A stretch of 64,000 nt of DNA from CAZSDU01 sp964429135 (lineage in GTDB: Bacteria; Bacteroidota; Bacteroidia; Bacteroidales; FEN-979). The notes below the pieces were generated by a model. The model did not search any database, was not told where the DNA came from, and worked only from the letters and a program-made list of their open reading frames with translations. Where the stretch lies: the NCBI GenBank assembly GCA_964429135.1, contig CAYSAU010000001.1, positions 1 through 64,000 of the forward strand. The letters run 5' to 3'. Below, piece by piece: positions 50,191-59,629 of this stretch (its first letter is position 1; every line of letters starts with the position of its first letter). A program made the position numbers and the translations under genes.

Positions 50191-51593
50191 GACTTTTCCT
50201 CCGCTCTCTCAAAAGCCATGGTAATGGGTTGAACCAATTGATCTATATCCCCGGCACCGAGGGTCAGCAAAATTTCTGGTGACCTTTTGGTCAATTCACC
50301 CATCAGTTGTTCTTTGGCCAGTAAACACTTTTTATTCAACCTGACCTTGTCCAGCAGCATCTGGGAATTCACTCCCCTGATGGGTTTTTCCCTTGCCGGA
50401 TATATTTCCAGCAGCATCAGTTCGTCGAGAAGCTCAAGACTATGGGCAAAATCATCGGCCATGTCCCTGGTACGGGTAAAAAGATGAGGTTGAAAAATCC
50501 CAGTGATTTTTTTATTTGGGAATAGCGCTCTGACGGCGTTGATACACGTCCTGAGCTCCTCAGGATGATGGGCATAGTCATCAATATAAATAAAATCATT
50601 CCTCAGGATCCTGAAATCAAAACGGCGTTGAACGCCCGGATAACTGAGCAAAGCTTTTCTGAGCTTAGTGTTATCAATTTCCAGTAAATACCCGACAGAA
50701 AGGGCAGCAATAGCATTTTCGAGGTTGAAAATACCTGGAACACCAAGTACCATGTTTCGGATGATCTCCGTCGGAGTGACGAAATCGAAATGATAAAGCT
50801 CTCCCTCTAATCGTATATTTTTTGCATGGAAACAGCTATTTTGATCAAGGGAATAGGTGAAACTGGTATAGCGGCATCCTCCTTCAGGAATGACAGGCGT
50901 TCCCAGTTTCATAATCAGTTTACCGCCATCGACAATCTGGGCGGTGAAATCAGAAAATGTTCTCCTCAGCGCTTCATGGTTACCGTAGATTTCCAAATGA
51001 TCGGCATCAGCTGAAGTGATGATCGCAATATATGGGTTTAACTGCAGAAAGGATTTGTCATATTCGTCGGCTTCGACCACGCAATATCCCGGTTGATCTG
51101 TCTGGCTCCGCGACAGAATGGAAATGCTGTCTGAGTAAAGGAAATTCGTTTCGTATTTTTTCACGATCCCCCCGAGAAATCCCAGCATCCGGGTGTCCGA
51201 GGTTTTTAGTATATGCGCAATGAGTGAAGAGGTGGTTGTTTTTCCATGAGTACCTGCCACCGCAATGGTTTTGTACTTGCATGAAATCATTCCCAGGACT
51301 TCTGCTCTTTTTTTCATGGGAATACCCTGCTTCATAAAGTATTCAAATTCAGGATGATCATTTTTTATGGCAGGGGTATAAACAACCAGATCGATTTTCT
51401 GAGGTATGTTGTTGAGACTTTCATCAAAATGAATGCTCATTCCTTCTTCAGTGAGGGTTTTAGTTAGTGCAGTCGGGCTGCGGTCGTAACCGGAAATATT
51501 CGCCCCTCTGAATGCAAAATACCTTGCCAGAGCACTCATCCCGATACCTCCGATACCGAGAAAATATACCGATTTCAGGGTGTCAGGATTCAT
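50187..51593 (-). CDS. murC: UDP-N-acetylmuramate--L-alanine ligase
   Basis: A 468-residue Mur ligase adding L-Ala to UDP-MurNAc. The N-terminal Rossmann domain has VYFLGIGGIGMSALARYFAF, the ATPase domain P-loop AVAGTHGKTTTSSLIAHIL at about 115-133, VVEADEYDKSFLQL with catalytic Glu, and the third domain has YIDDYAHHPEELRTCINAVR. All three domains are full length, unlike murD in the same cluster. ATG 51593 (MNPDTLK) is preferred over a TTG at 51599. Its start overlaps the murG end by about 11 bases. Confidence 0.96.
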   Translation of the reverse strand: MNPDTLKSVYFLGIGGIGMSALARYFAFRGANISGYDRSPTALTKTLTEEGMSIHFDESLNNIPQKIDLVVYTPAIKNDHPEFEYFMKQGIPMKKRAEVLGMISCKYKTIAVAGTHGKTTTSSLIAHILKTSDTRMLGFLGGIVKKYETNFLYSDSISILSRSQTDQPGYCVVEADEYDKSFLQLNPYIAIITSADADHLEIYGNHEALRRTFSDFTAQIVDGGKLIMKLGTPVIPEGGCRYTSFTYSLDQNSCFHAKNIRLEGELYHFDFVTPTEIIRNMVLGVPGIFNLENAIAALSVGYLLEIDNTKLRKALLSYPGVQRRFDFRILRNDFIYIDDYAHHPEELRTCINAVRALFPNKKITGIFQPHLFTRTRDMADDFAHSLELLDELMLLEIYPAREKPIRGVNSQMLLDKVRLNKKCLLAKEQLMGELTKRSPEILLTLGAGDIDQLVQPITMAFERAEEKS

Positions 51594-52686
51594 GGTCAAG
51601 CAGGTTTAAAGCAATTTTTGCAATTTTTTCCCCGGCGTCAGAAATAGCCATTTCCCGGATATGCCGGCTTAATTCCGCCTGTAAATCAGCATTGCCTAAT
51701 AAATACTCAAGGCTTATTCCAAGCTTTTCAATTGCTTCTATATCCCTGACCATAAGTGCAGCTTTTTTTTCAACCAGGGCATGCGCATTTTTAGTTTGAT
51801 GGTCCTCGGCAACATTGGGGGAGGGGATCAGGATAACCGGTTTGCCGACCATGCATAATTCGGAAATGGCAATGGCTCCCGCCCTTGAAATAATAATGTC
51901 GGCTACCGAATAAGCTAAATCCATGCGATCAATGAAGGGGAGAATAACGGTTTTGGGTTGAGTCGATGCAAGCGATGTACGGTACTCTGGATAATAATTC
52001 TTTCCGGTTTGCCAGAGAACCTGGAAATCATTTTTCCCTTTTGATTTTTTAATCCAGTTAAGGATAGCTTTATTGATGGTTCTGGATCCCAGGCTTCCGC
52101 CTATCACCAGAATGGTTTTTTTCTCCTTGTTTAAATTGAAATGGTTATATCCTTCTTCCGTCTTACCTGTCAGCCGGATTAAATCTTTTCGGATTGGATT
52201 GCCGGTTAGCACGATTTTTTCAGCAGGGAAAAATTTTTCCATCCCTTCATAGGCGACACAGATTTTCTGAACTCTTTTTGCCAGCAGATTATTGGTAAGC
52301 CCGGGAAATGAATTTTGCTCCTGTATCAAACAAGGAATTTTCAGACTGGCAGCCATTCTCAGGGTTGGTCCGCTGGCATAGCCACCCACCCCAATGACCA
52401 GATCGGGTTTAAACTTTTTGATAATCAACCGGGCTTTCATCAGGCTCTTTATTAGTTTTATTGGAAAACTTAGGTTTTTCCAGGTCAGTCGTCTTTGAAA
52501 TCCGCTGATGGTCAATCCTTCAATCGGATAACCAGCCGCCGGGACTTTTTGCATCTCTAGTCGCCCGTTTGCCCCGATAAACAGAAATTCAGCATCTTTC
52601 CTCAACTGCCGGATAGCATCAGCAATCGCAATAGCCGGAAAAACATGCCCGCCGGTTCCACCTCCACTGATAATGATCCTGATCAT
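51583..52686 (-). CDS. murG: UDP-N-acetylglucosamine--LPS/lipid I N-acetylglucosaminyltransferase MurG
   Basis: A 367-residue GT28 glycosyltransferase that adds GlcNAc to lipid I to give lipid II. The G-loop IIISGGGTGGHVFPAIAIAD is at 4-23, the second G-rich loop VIGGSLGSRTINKAI at about 188, and the UDP-GlcNAc pocket IISRAGAIAISELCMVGKPVILIPSP at about 265-290. A basic and hydrophobic face (SFPIKLIKSLMKARLIIKK) suits membrane association. It overlaps murC and lies 1 base from ftsW. Confidence 0.96.
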   Translation of the reverse strand: MIRIIISGGGTGGHVFPAIAIADAIRQLRKDAEFLFIGANGRLEMQKVPAAGYPIEGLTISGFQRRLTWKNLSFPIKLIKSLMKARLIIKKFKPDLVIGVGGYASGPTLRMAASLKIPCLIQEQNSFPGLTNNLLAKRVQKICVAYEGMEKFFPAEKIVLTGNPIRKDLIRLTGKTEEGYNHFNLNKEKKTILVIGGSLGSRTINKAILNWIKKSKGKNDFQVLWQTGKNYYPEYRTSLASTQPKTVILPFIDRMDLAYSVADIIISRAGAIAISELCMVGKPVILIPSPNVAEDHQTKNAHALVEKKAALMVRDIEAIEKLGISLEYLLGNADLQAELSRHIREMAISDAGEKIAKIALNLLDHES

Positions 52687-52687
52687 A

Positions 52688-53896
52688 TTATGTCGTTATA
52701 GGTTCTTTGCTCGAAATCAGGCCATTTTCAGCCAGGACTTCCAGTTCAGTACCGTTTTTCGTTTCAATTTCACTCATTCTGCTGATGCTTAAAATTATCC
52801 CGAGGGAGATGCTGGTAAACCAGATGGATGTGCCTCCCATGCTCACCAGTGGCAATGTTTGACCGGTAACAGGAAAAAGGTTGACGGCCACCGCCATATT
52901 GATCAAGGCCTGAAAGACCAGGCTGAACCCTATCCCAATGGATAAAAGGGTCCCAAAATTACCCTGGCATCTATTGGCAATACGGATCACCCTGAAAAAC
53001 AAAATCAGATAAAGCAACATGACAATGCTCCCCCCGACTATCCCATATTCCTCAATGATGATTGCAAAAATAAAATCAGAATAAGGGTGGGGAAGAAAAT
53101 TCCGTTGGGTGCTTTTTCCTGGTGATTTTCCGAAAATTCCGCCCGAAACGATGGCGATTTTGGCCTGGTCCACCTGGTAAGTGGCATCAGGATCAGCTTC
53201 TTCCTTGTTGACGAAATGGTCGATTCGGCTGACCCATGTATTTCCGCGTGAAAAAAGACCGGGAATGGTTTTTGTCAATGTAAAGATCAGAAGGATTCCG
53301 ATGAATCCCAATCCGATCAGGGTAAATATGTATTTCAGGCTTATCCTGCCGATGAACATTAATATAATACAGGTGACGAACAGTATGGCTGCTGTGGAAA
53401 AATTTGCCGGCAGGATTAGTACCGTCACTGCAATGACCGGCAGTATGACCGGCAGAAAACCCTTGCGGAAATCCTGAACCATCTCTTGTTTCTTACTCAG
53501 GATACGGGCCAGGTACATAATGAGAAAAAGTTTGGCTACATCGGAACTCTGAAAAGTCAGGTTGATGATGGGAACGGTTAGCCAACGGTTGGCTTCATTC
53601 AAATTGGTGCCTGAAATGAGGGTCATGGCAAGAAGCAGAAAAGTCAACCATAACCCGACCTGTGATATCCTGGAATAATAAGTGTATTTGATTAGGTGGG
53701 TCATATACATCAAGCCCAGTCCGAAGATAAGGATCAGGAAGTGCTTGACCAGATAATATTCAGTATTTCCATGTTGTTTTTTGTAGGCAAGCGTCCCGGT
53801 GGAGCTATATACGGCAAGCAGGGAAAAGATGGAAAGCAGGATCACAACGATCCATATGACTTTATCTCCTTTGATATTTTTTGTGAACTTCAGCAT
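52688..53896 (-). CDS. ftsW: SEDS family peptidoglycan glycosyltransferase FtsW
   Basis: A 402-residue polytopic SEDS protein with about 10 TM helices, polymerising glycan strands at the septum with FtsI. It includes IVVILLSIFSLLAVYSSTG (TM1), WLTVPIINLTFQSSDVAKLFLIMYLAR, and ALINMAVAVNLFPVTGQTLPLVSMGGTS near the C-terminus, the signature region. The catalytic Asp-containing loop appears in PHPYSDFIFAIIIEEYGIVGG. Placed between murD-remnant and murG as in other dcw clusters. The C-terminal tail is cytoplasmic and short. Confidence 0.95.
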   Translation of the reverse strand: MLKFTKNIKGDKVIWIVVILLSIFSLLAVYSSTGTLAYKKQHGNTEYYLVKHFLILIFGLGLMYMTHLIKYTYYSRISQVGLWLTFLLLAMTLISGTNLNEANRWLTVPIINLTFQSSDVAKLFLIMYLARILSKKQEMVQDFRKGFLPVILPVIAVTVLILPANFSTAAILFVTCIILMFIGRISLKYIFTLIGLGFIGILLIFTLTKTIPGLFSRGNTWVSRIDHFVNKEEADPDATYQVDQAKIAIVSGGIFGKSPGKSTQRNFLPHPYSDFIFAIIIEEYGIVGGSIVMLLYLILFFRVIRIANRCQGNFGTLLSIGIGFSLVFQALINMAVAVNLFPVTGQTLPLVSMGGTSIWFTSISLGIILSISRMSEIETKNGTELEVLAENGLISSKEPITT

Positions 53897-53907
53897 GAAC
53901 GGAAAAA

Positions 53908-54462
53908 TTAAAGATTTTTCACGGCTGCGCGAAATGACTTCCCGCGAACCTCAAAATTTTCATACTGGTCAAAGCTGGCACATGCTGGAGATAACAGTAC
54001 GACATGGTCCTTCTCTCCGAAAGAATAGGCAGCATGAACCGCTTCCTCCATGGTATTCACCGGGATGATCGGTATCCCGGTATCAGCGAAAGCCGACCTT
54101 AACCGGAGGTTATCCAGTCCCAGACAAATCAACGCTTTGACTTTTTTCTTCACCAGACTTTTCAAACTTTCCCAATCATTTCCGCCATCTATGCCTCCGG
54201 CAATCCAGATCACAGGTTGAGTCATGCTTTCGAGCCCGAACCAGGTGGAATTGATATTTGAAGATCGGGAATCGTTGATGAATAATATACCATGAATATT
54301 GGCAACGGGTTCAAGACGATGCTCAGCCAGTTGGAAATCGCTGAAACTCTCCTTAATAGATTCTTTCCGAATTTCCCGGATACGCGGACCTACAGTTGCA
54401 GCAAGGGTATCATAAATGGTTGCTTGTCCTTGGAGCGCTAAACCTTCTAATGTCATGGGCAT
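53908..54462 (-). CDS. murD: Truncated MurD: C-terminal domain only
   Basis: A 184-residue frame matching only the C-terminal part of UDP-MurNAc-L-Ala--D-Glu ligase, which is normally about 440-450 residues. Segments LALQGQATIYDTLAA, FQLAEHRLEPVANIHGILF, VLLSPACASFDQYENF and VRGKSF fit MurD. The UDP-binding N-terminal domain and the P-loop ATPase domain are absent: only 30 bases separate it from the mraY stop. Motifs that read NDSK.TN and GG.DKGND in relatives are NDSRSSN and GGIDGGND here, losing two lysines. ATG 54456 is an alternative start. It cannot be a complete ligase, so a full murD must exist elsewhere or this is a relic or repurposed domain. Confidence 0.85.
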   Translation of the reverse strand: MPMTLEGLALQGQATIYDTLAATVGPRIREIRKESIKESFSDFQLAEHRLEPVANIHGILFINDSRSSNINSTWFGLESMTQPVIWIAGGIDGGNDWESLKSLVKKKVKALICLGLDNLRLRSAFADTGIPIIPVNTMEEAVHAAYSFGEKDHVVLLSPACASFDQYENFEVRGKSFRAAVKNL

Positions 54463-54492
54463 ATATTTATTAAGGGTTTGAATCCTTTATGT

Positions 54493-55752
54493 TTATCTTA
54501 ACTTTAATGTCACTATGGTCAAAACTGCCAGCATAATCCCGACAATAAAAAACCTGAGTACGATTTTCGATTCATGGTAGCCAGATTTTTGGAAATGATG
54601 ATGCAGGGGCGACATTTTAAATATTCTCCTTCCTTCTCCGTATTTTCGTTTGGTGAATTTGAACCAGCTCACTTGCATGACGACCGACAAATTTTCAGCA
54701 AGAAAGATCCCGCAGAAAATAGGAATCATAATCTCCTTACGGATCATGATTGCAAAAACTGCAATAATCCCTCCCAGGGCAAGACTCCCTGTGTCACCCA
54801 TGAATACCTGGGCTGGATAGGAATTGTACCAGAGGAAACCGATACAGGCTCCGATAAAGGCCGAAATATAAATAGCCAGCTCTCCTGTATTGGGAATATA
54901 CATGATATTCAGATAATTGGCAAAAACGATATTCCCGGAAACGTAAGCCAGAACACCAAGGGTGAGACCAATAATCGCCGAGGTTCCTGTCGCAAGTCCA
55001 TCCAGACCATCCGTAAGGTTTGCGCCATTGGAAACTGCAATTATGATAAAGATCACAATAGGGATGAAGATCAGCCAGGTCCAATTTTTTGCTCCCTGTC
55101 CCATCCATGAAATCAGCCAGTTGTAATCAAATTCGTTGTTTTTGACAAAAGGAATGGTGGTTTTAGTCGATTTTATCGGGTTTTTAGAAAATATTTTGGC
55201 CTTATCAGAAGCAGACGGAGTCTCTACATTGAAAATGTCACTGGCTGGGATGAACGCCTGTTGCCTTACCCTTTCACGGATAACGATATCATCGCTGAAA
55301 TACATGGTCAGGCCCACAAGTAAACCCAGACCTACTTGTCCCGCTATTTTGAGTCTGGCCGATAAGCCTTTTTTATTTTTTTTGAAAACCTTGATATAAT
55401 CATCTAAGAATCCTATTATACCCAGCCATACGGTAGCAGTCAGAATAATCAGAATATAGATGTTGTGAAGTTTGGCAAACAATAAGGTTGGAAATAATAT
55501 TGCAGCCAGAATGATCAATCCTCCCATGGTGGGGGTACCCTGTTTCTGTTGCTGCCCTTCCAGCCCAAGGTCACGCACTGTTTCTCCCACCTGTTTCCGC
55601 TTTAGATAATTGATGAGTCTTTTCCCAATGATCATGGAAATGAAGAGAGAAGTGATCAAGGCAGCTGCCGCACGGAAGGAAATATATTGAAATACCCCTG
55701 TTCCGGGGATGTCAAAGACATTATTTAGATATGCAAATAAATAGTATAGCAT
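54493..55752 (-). CDS. mraY: Phospho-N-acetylmuramoyl-pentapeptide-transferase
   Basis: A 419-residue polytopic enzyme making lipid I from UDP-MurNAc-pentapeptide and undecaprenyl phosphate. Motifs are KQGTPTMGGLIILAAI, the Asp pair in GIIGFLDDYIKVFKKNKKGLSA, SNGANLTDGLDGLATGTSAI with the nucleophilic Asp region, FMGDTGSLALGGIIAVFAI and PLHHHFQKSGYHE. It carries the roughly 60-residue periplasmic insertion (VRQQAFIPASDIFNVETP and following) usual in Bacteroidetes MraY. The gene ends normally (VTLKLR), so the deletion affecting murD did not touch it. Confidence 0.97.
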   Translation of the reverse strand: MLYYLFAYLNNVFDIPGTGVFQYISFRAAAALITSLFISMIIGKRLINYLKRKQVGETVRDLGLEGQQQKQGTPTMGGLIILAAILFPTLLFAKLHNIYILIILTATVWLGIIGFLDDYIKVFKKNKKGLSARLKIAGQVGLGLLVGLTMYFSDDIVIRERVRQQAFIPASDIFNVETPSASDKAKIFSKNPIKSTKTTIPFVKNNEFDYNWLISWMGQGAKNWTWLIFIPIVIFIIIAVSNGANLTDGLDGLATGTSAIIGLTLGVLAYVSGNIVFANYLNIMYIPNTGELAIYISAFIGACIGFLWYNSYPAQVFMGDTGSLALGGIIAVFAIMIRKEIMIPIFCGIFLAENLSVVMQVSWFKFTKRKYGEGRRIFKMSPLHHHFQKSGYHESKIVLRFFIVGIMLAVLTIVTLKLR

Positions 55753-55755
55753 GGC

Positions 55756-57210
55756 TTATTGGGATAAAACCTGGTTTAATACTTCTTTATCGTCAAAATG
55801 ATGCTTAACACCCTTGATCTCCTGGTAGTTTTCATGACCTTTCCCTGCGACCAGGATAATGTCTCCTGATTTGGCCAGTGAGCAGGCTGTTTTTATAGCT
55901 TCCTTGCGGTTTTCAATGACCAGGACTTTTTTTGCCTGATGTCGTTCAACCCCGTCTTGCATATCTTTTAGTATGGCTTCCGGATCTTCGAAGCGTGGAT
56001 TGTCAGAAGTCAGGATTACTTTATCGCTGAGTTCACAGGCAATTCCGGCCATTAAAGGCCGCTTGCTGATGTCCCTGTTGCCTCCGGCACCGATTACCGT
56101 GATAAGCTGTTCATGGTGTTCGCGGATGGCATTGATAGTTTCCAGCACATTTTTCAAAGCATCCGGTGTATGTGCATAATCTACGATGGCTGTAATCCCG
56201 TTACCGGACCTGATCTGGTTAAATCTGCCCTCAACTGCCCCGAAACGACTTAAGATCGTCAAAACCATGTCTTTTTCTTGTCCCAGAAGAAGTGCCACAG
56301 CATAAACAGCCAACAGGTTGTAGGCATTAAAATTTCCTATAAGCCGAAACCAGACTTGCGATCCATCAATATTTAATTGTAATCCCTGGAGCTGATTTTC
56401 CATGATCCGGCAGCGGAAATCGGCAGCTGCATGACAGCTGTAAGTGAACTTCCTGGCCATGGTATTCTGAAGCATGACCATGCCATTTTTATCATCCTTG
56501 TTAACCAGGGCGAAAGCATCAGCAGGTAAAGTATCGAAGAAAACTTTTTTGGCATTCAGGTAAGCCCCCAAGGTTTTATGATAGTCGAGATGATCATGGG
56601 TGATGTTGGTGAATAGTCCACCCGCAAAGGTCAAACCGGCAATGCGATGCTGGTCAACGGCATGGGAGCTGACCTCCATGAAGCAATATTCACCATGATC
56701 ATCCACCATTTGTTGTAACAACCTATTGATCTGTATCGGGTCAGGTGTCGTATGGGTAGACGGGACGGTCTGGTCATTGATCTGATTTTGTATTGTTGAT
56801 AGCAATCCCGTGCTGTATCCAAGCTCCCTGAATAATCGGAAAAGCAGCGTAACGGTAGTGGTCTTGCCGTTAGTACCAGTCACTCCGATCAGTTTCAGTT
56901 TCCGGGATGGGTGTTTAAAAAAGCAGGATGCAGCTAATCCTAAGGCATAATTGCTATGTTCTACCTTGATAAATGTGATACCAGGGGCAAGGTTATCAGG
57001 GAAGTGTTCACATACTACGGCGACAGCCCCCTTTACAATGGCAGTATCGATGAAATCATGGCCATCTGATTGAGTTCCGCGATGGGCAAAAAACATACTT
57101 CCTGCTTCAACCTCACGGGAGTCAAAATGAAGGGAAGAAATTGTTTTATCCATACTCCCGGCTGAAGCCAAGACATCCACATTCTGTAGTATTTTCGTAA
57201 GCTCCATCAT
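55756..57210 (-). CDS. murE: UDP-MurNAc-L-alanyl-D-glutamate--2,6-diaminopimelate ligase
   Basis: A 484-residue Mur ligase adding the third residue of the stem peptide. N-terminal substrate domain with LHFDSREVEAGSMFFAHRGT, P-loop GVTGTNGKTTTVTLLFRLF at about 108-126, carbamylated-Lys region, and YAHTPDALKNVLETI. The specificity motif is DNPR (LTSDNPRFEDPEAI), which selects meso-diaminopimelate, so the cell wall is the DAP type. It overlaps ftsI by 4 bases (ATGA) and lies 3 bases before mraY. Confidence 0.96.
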   Translation of the reverse strand: MMELTKILQNVDVLASAGSMDKTISSLHFDSREVEAGSMFFAHRGTQSDGHDFIDTAIVKGAVAVVCEHFPDNLAPGITFIKVEHSNYALGLAASCFFKHPSRKLKLIGVTGTNGKTTTVTLLFRLFRELGYSTGLLSTIQNQINDQTVPSTHTTPDPIQINRLLQQMVDDHGEYCFMEVSSHAVDQHRIAGLTFAGGLFTNITHDHLDYHKTLGAYLNAKKVFFDTLPADAFALVNKDDKNGMVMLQNTMARKFTYSCHAAADFRCRIMENQLQGLQLNIDGSQVWFRLIGNFNAYNLLAVYAVALLLGQEKDMVLTILSRFGAVEGRFNQIRSGNGITAIVDYAHTPDALKNVLETINAIREHHEQLITVIGAGGNRDISKRPLMAGIACELSDKVILTSDNPRFEDPEAILKDMQDGVERHQAKKVLVIENRKEAIKTACSLAKSGDIILVAGKGHENYQEIKGVKHHFDDKEVLNQVLSQ

Positions 57211-59252
57211 GACTGGGTGTTGGGTTTGTCGGATTTTTTAATCTGGAGATCAATGACCACGGGAGTCCCTTTGGTGACAAGCGTTCCGGGAGGAATGGAC
57301 TGACGGACCACCATCCCTTTTCCGTTAACCAGTACATTCAACCCCTGACGTTCTAATAGAAATATGGCATTTTTTAATCCCATCCCCGAGACATCAGGCA
57401 TGCTCCCCTGAACTTGTGTTGCTGGCAACGGATTGTGGATAAATGGATGATGGGAGGAGGAAGTATCCATGGGTAAAGGAATGATGATGTCGGGTCGACT
57501 GGCGAAGAGTTTATCTGAAATTTTCCGGAATACTGGAGCCGCCACGGATCCTCCATAATATTTTCCCCGTTTTGGGTTGACAATGACAACAATGCAGGAA
57601 TATTTCGGATCGTCTGCGGGAAAATAACCCACGAAAGAACCTTTATACTGTACATGTTTCGTTCCCTGACGGTATCCTTTATTTCCGGCCGCGATCTGAG
57701 CTGTACCGGTTTTTCCTGCAATTTTATAATGTTGAGATTTAATGTTGGTGCCCGTGCCTTCTTCCACTACCCCTTCCAGCATGATTTTTGCCTTTTGAAT
57801 CGTGGATGGAGAAACGATCTGCGGATTGATGACAACAGGGGAAAACCGTTCCACAATTTGTCCGTTCCGTCGGATTTCACGCACAAATAATGGCTTGACC
57901 ATTTTTCCATTGTTGGCCACGGCATTGTATAGGGTGATCAGATGAATGGGTGCCAGGGAAATCTCATAACCGATCGACATCCATGGAAGGGAGAGCGCAG
58001 ACCAATACTTGCTTTTTGTCGTTTTGATATAGGGTCTTCCTTCTCCTGGAATCTGAAGATTCAATGGACGGTTGATCCCGATGCGGTAAAGTCCGTCAAT
58101 GTATTTTTGAGGCGATCCGGAATAAGCGTTATAAATAATCCTGGAAGTACCGACATTGGAAGATTTTTCAAAAACCTGACGGGCAGTAATGATGCCCAGC
58201 CCATGATGGGAATCTTCCATTTTTCTGCCGGCATAAGTAGTGATGCCTCCCGTGCAGTTGACAGGCGTTTCCAGATCGATTTTTCCATCATCAAGTGCAA
58301 CAAGGAAAGAAGCTAATTTAAACACTGAACCCGTCTCCTGGCTTTCACCAATGGCATAGTTGAATATTTCGTCATAAGTTCCAAGGGGAGTTTGTCCCAG
58401 GTTAACAATGGCTTTTATATAACCAGTGGCTACTTCCATCAGGATGACGCAGCCATGATCTGCACTGTCGGCGATCAATTCATCCCGTAAAGCCTGTTCG
58501 GCAAAATCCTGTAAATTGATATCTATGGTAGTGATGAGGTCATCGCCGTTCTGAGGCTCCACCTGATTGTCGGGATCGACCGGCATCCAGGTACTGCCAC
58601 CTACACGCCGCATTAACCGCTGCCCATCGCTTCCCTGAAGATTTTTTGCAAAATATCCTTCCAGCCCGACATAGACTTTATTGGTGGTATCCTCGTTTTC
58701 ATACCCCAGGGTTCTTTTGGCCAGTGATTTAAAGGGAAGCACGCGCTGGTATTGTGGAATGACAATCAGTCCTCCTTTGTATTTTCCCTTTCTGAAAATA
58801 GGGAATTTTCTCATTTTCCTAAGCTCGGGATAAGTGACGTTGCGCTTGATCAGAAGGTAACGATCCTTATTCCGTCTCCCTTCCCAGAGTATATCTTTGT
58901 ATTCCGAGGAAGGGCGGTCCTGGAAAAGACTTGAGAGGCAAATGGAAAGCGAGTCCACATTTCTTTCGAAGACCAGGTCGGTGATCGAATCAGTCACCAC
59001 ATCCATACGGATGTCGAAAATCGGATTGGAGACAGCCAGCAGAGTCCCGTCATCGGCACAGATATTCCCCCTGATGGCATCTATCCCGAACACCCGCATT
59101 TCCTGTTTTTTTGCCTTTTCACTCAATTCAGATTTCTCAAATGACTGGATATAAACTGCTCTTCCGAGTATAAAAAGCCCAAAAATCAACACGCCCAGAT
59201 AAACCAGGTAAACGCGAAGCAATATGTCCTTTTTAATATTTTTTACCATCAT
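57207..59252 (-). CDS. ftsI: Penicillin-binding protein 2/3 (FtsI) with PASTA domain
   Basis: A 681-residue septal transpeptidase. One TM at about 12-32, PBP dimerisation domain to about 240, then the transpeptidase: SVFKLASFLVALDDG with the active-site Ser (SxxK), SSN in FEKSSNVGTSRI, and KTGTAQIAAGNKGY. A single C-terminal PASTA domain at about 615-675 (VSGMGLKNAIFLLERQGLNV) is a feature of Bacteroidetes and Gram-positive septal PBPs. The overlap with ftsL start is about 20 bases. It works with FtsW and is the target of beta-lactams. Confidence 0.96.
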   Translation of the reverse strand: MMVKNIKKDILLRVYLVYLGVLIFGLFILGRAVYIQSFEKSELSEKAKKQEMRVFGIDAIRGNICADDGTLLAVSNPIFDIRMDVVTDSITDLVFERNVDSLSICLSSLFQDRPSSEYKDILWEGRRNKDRYLLIKRNVTYPELRKMRKFPIFRKGKYKGGLIVIPQYQRVLPFKSLAKRTLGYENEDTTNKVYVGLEGYFAKNLQGSDGQRLMRRVGGSTWMPVDPDNQVEPQNGDDLITTIDINLQDFAEQALRDELIADSADHGCVILMEVATGYIKAIVNLGQTPLGTYDEIFNYAIGESQETGSVFKLASFLVALDDGKIDLETPVNCTGGITTYAGRKMEDSHHGLGIITARQVFEKSSNVGTSRIIYNAYSGSPQKYIDGLYRIGINRPLNLQIPGEGRPYIKTTKSKYWSALSLPWMSIGYEISLAPIHLITLYNAVANNGKMVKPLFVREIRRNGQIVERFSPVVINPQIVSPSTIQKAKIMLEGVVEEGTGTNIKSQHYKIAGKTGTAQIAAGNKGYRQGTKHVQYKGSFVGYFPADDPKYSCIVVIVNPKRGKYYGGSVAAPVFRKISDKLFASRPDIIIPLPMDTSSSHHPFIHNPLPATQVQGSMPDVSGMGLKNAIFLLERQGLNVLVNGKGMVVRQSIPPGTLVTKGTPVVIDLQIKKSDKPNTQS

Positions 59253-59628
59253 AAAGGATTTTATAGGGAGGGAAAACAGCTTCCTTCAACCCTATGGCTT
59301 CTGCCTTTTTCACAATCTCTGACTGTCTGGTCTGGAACATTAATTCCGAACGGGTATTGATATACTGATACCGGAGTTCCTTCAGTTCGTTCTTTGTGCG
59401 TTCAATATCTTTATAAGTTTTTTCCGTATAGTAGGTGTTCCCGATATATAGCATGCCAAGAATTGTTATGTACAAAAGAAAAGGAAGATTTCCAACCACC
59501 CAGGCTTTTGAGAGGTAGTCCCCGCCAAGAAATTCCTGAACCCGGCGGGTTCTTTTCCTGGTCTTTTTAACAGCTTGGACTTCTTCCTGTGGCTGTTCAG
59601 TGTTGATGGCCTCCCGGCTTTCTTCCAT
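59233..59628 (-). CDS. ftsL: FtsL-like cell division protein
   Basis: About 131 residues: acidic then basic cytoplasmic tail (AVKKTRKRTRRVQEFLGGDY), one TM at about 50-70 (FLLYITILGMLYIGNTYYTE), and a periplasmic coiled coil (KDIERTKNELKELRYQYINTR) ending in a hydrophobic PPYKIL stretch. Size, topology and position between rsmH and ftsI identify it as FtsL although sequence is poorly conserved in the family. ATG 59628 (MEESREAIN) is preferred over TTG 59646, since it starts right after the rsmH stop. It overlaps ftsI. Confidence 0.88.
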   Translation of the reverse strand: MEESREAINTEQPQEEVQAVKKTRKRTRRVQEFLGGDYLSKAWVVGNLPFLLYITILGMLYIGNTYYTEKTYKDIERTKNELKELRYQYINTRSELMFQTRQSEIVKKAEAIGLKEAVFPPYKILYDGKKY

Positions 59629-59629
59629 G

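Noticed and set aside
54574..55110. A 178-codon plus-strand open frame near the murD remnant
   Set aside because: Antisense to mraY; it does not encode the missing MurD domains.
50187..57210. murC or murE supplying the missing MurD function as a fusion
   Set aside because: Both are standard-length single ligases with their own specificity motifs; no extra domain is fused.
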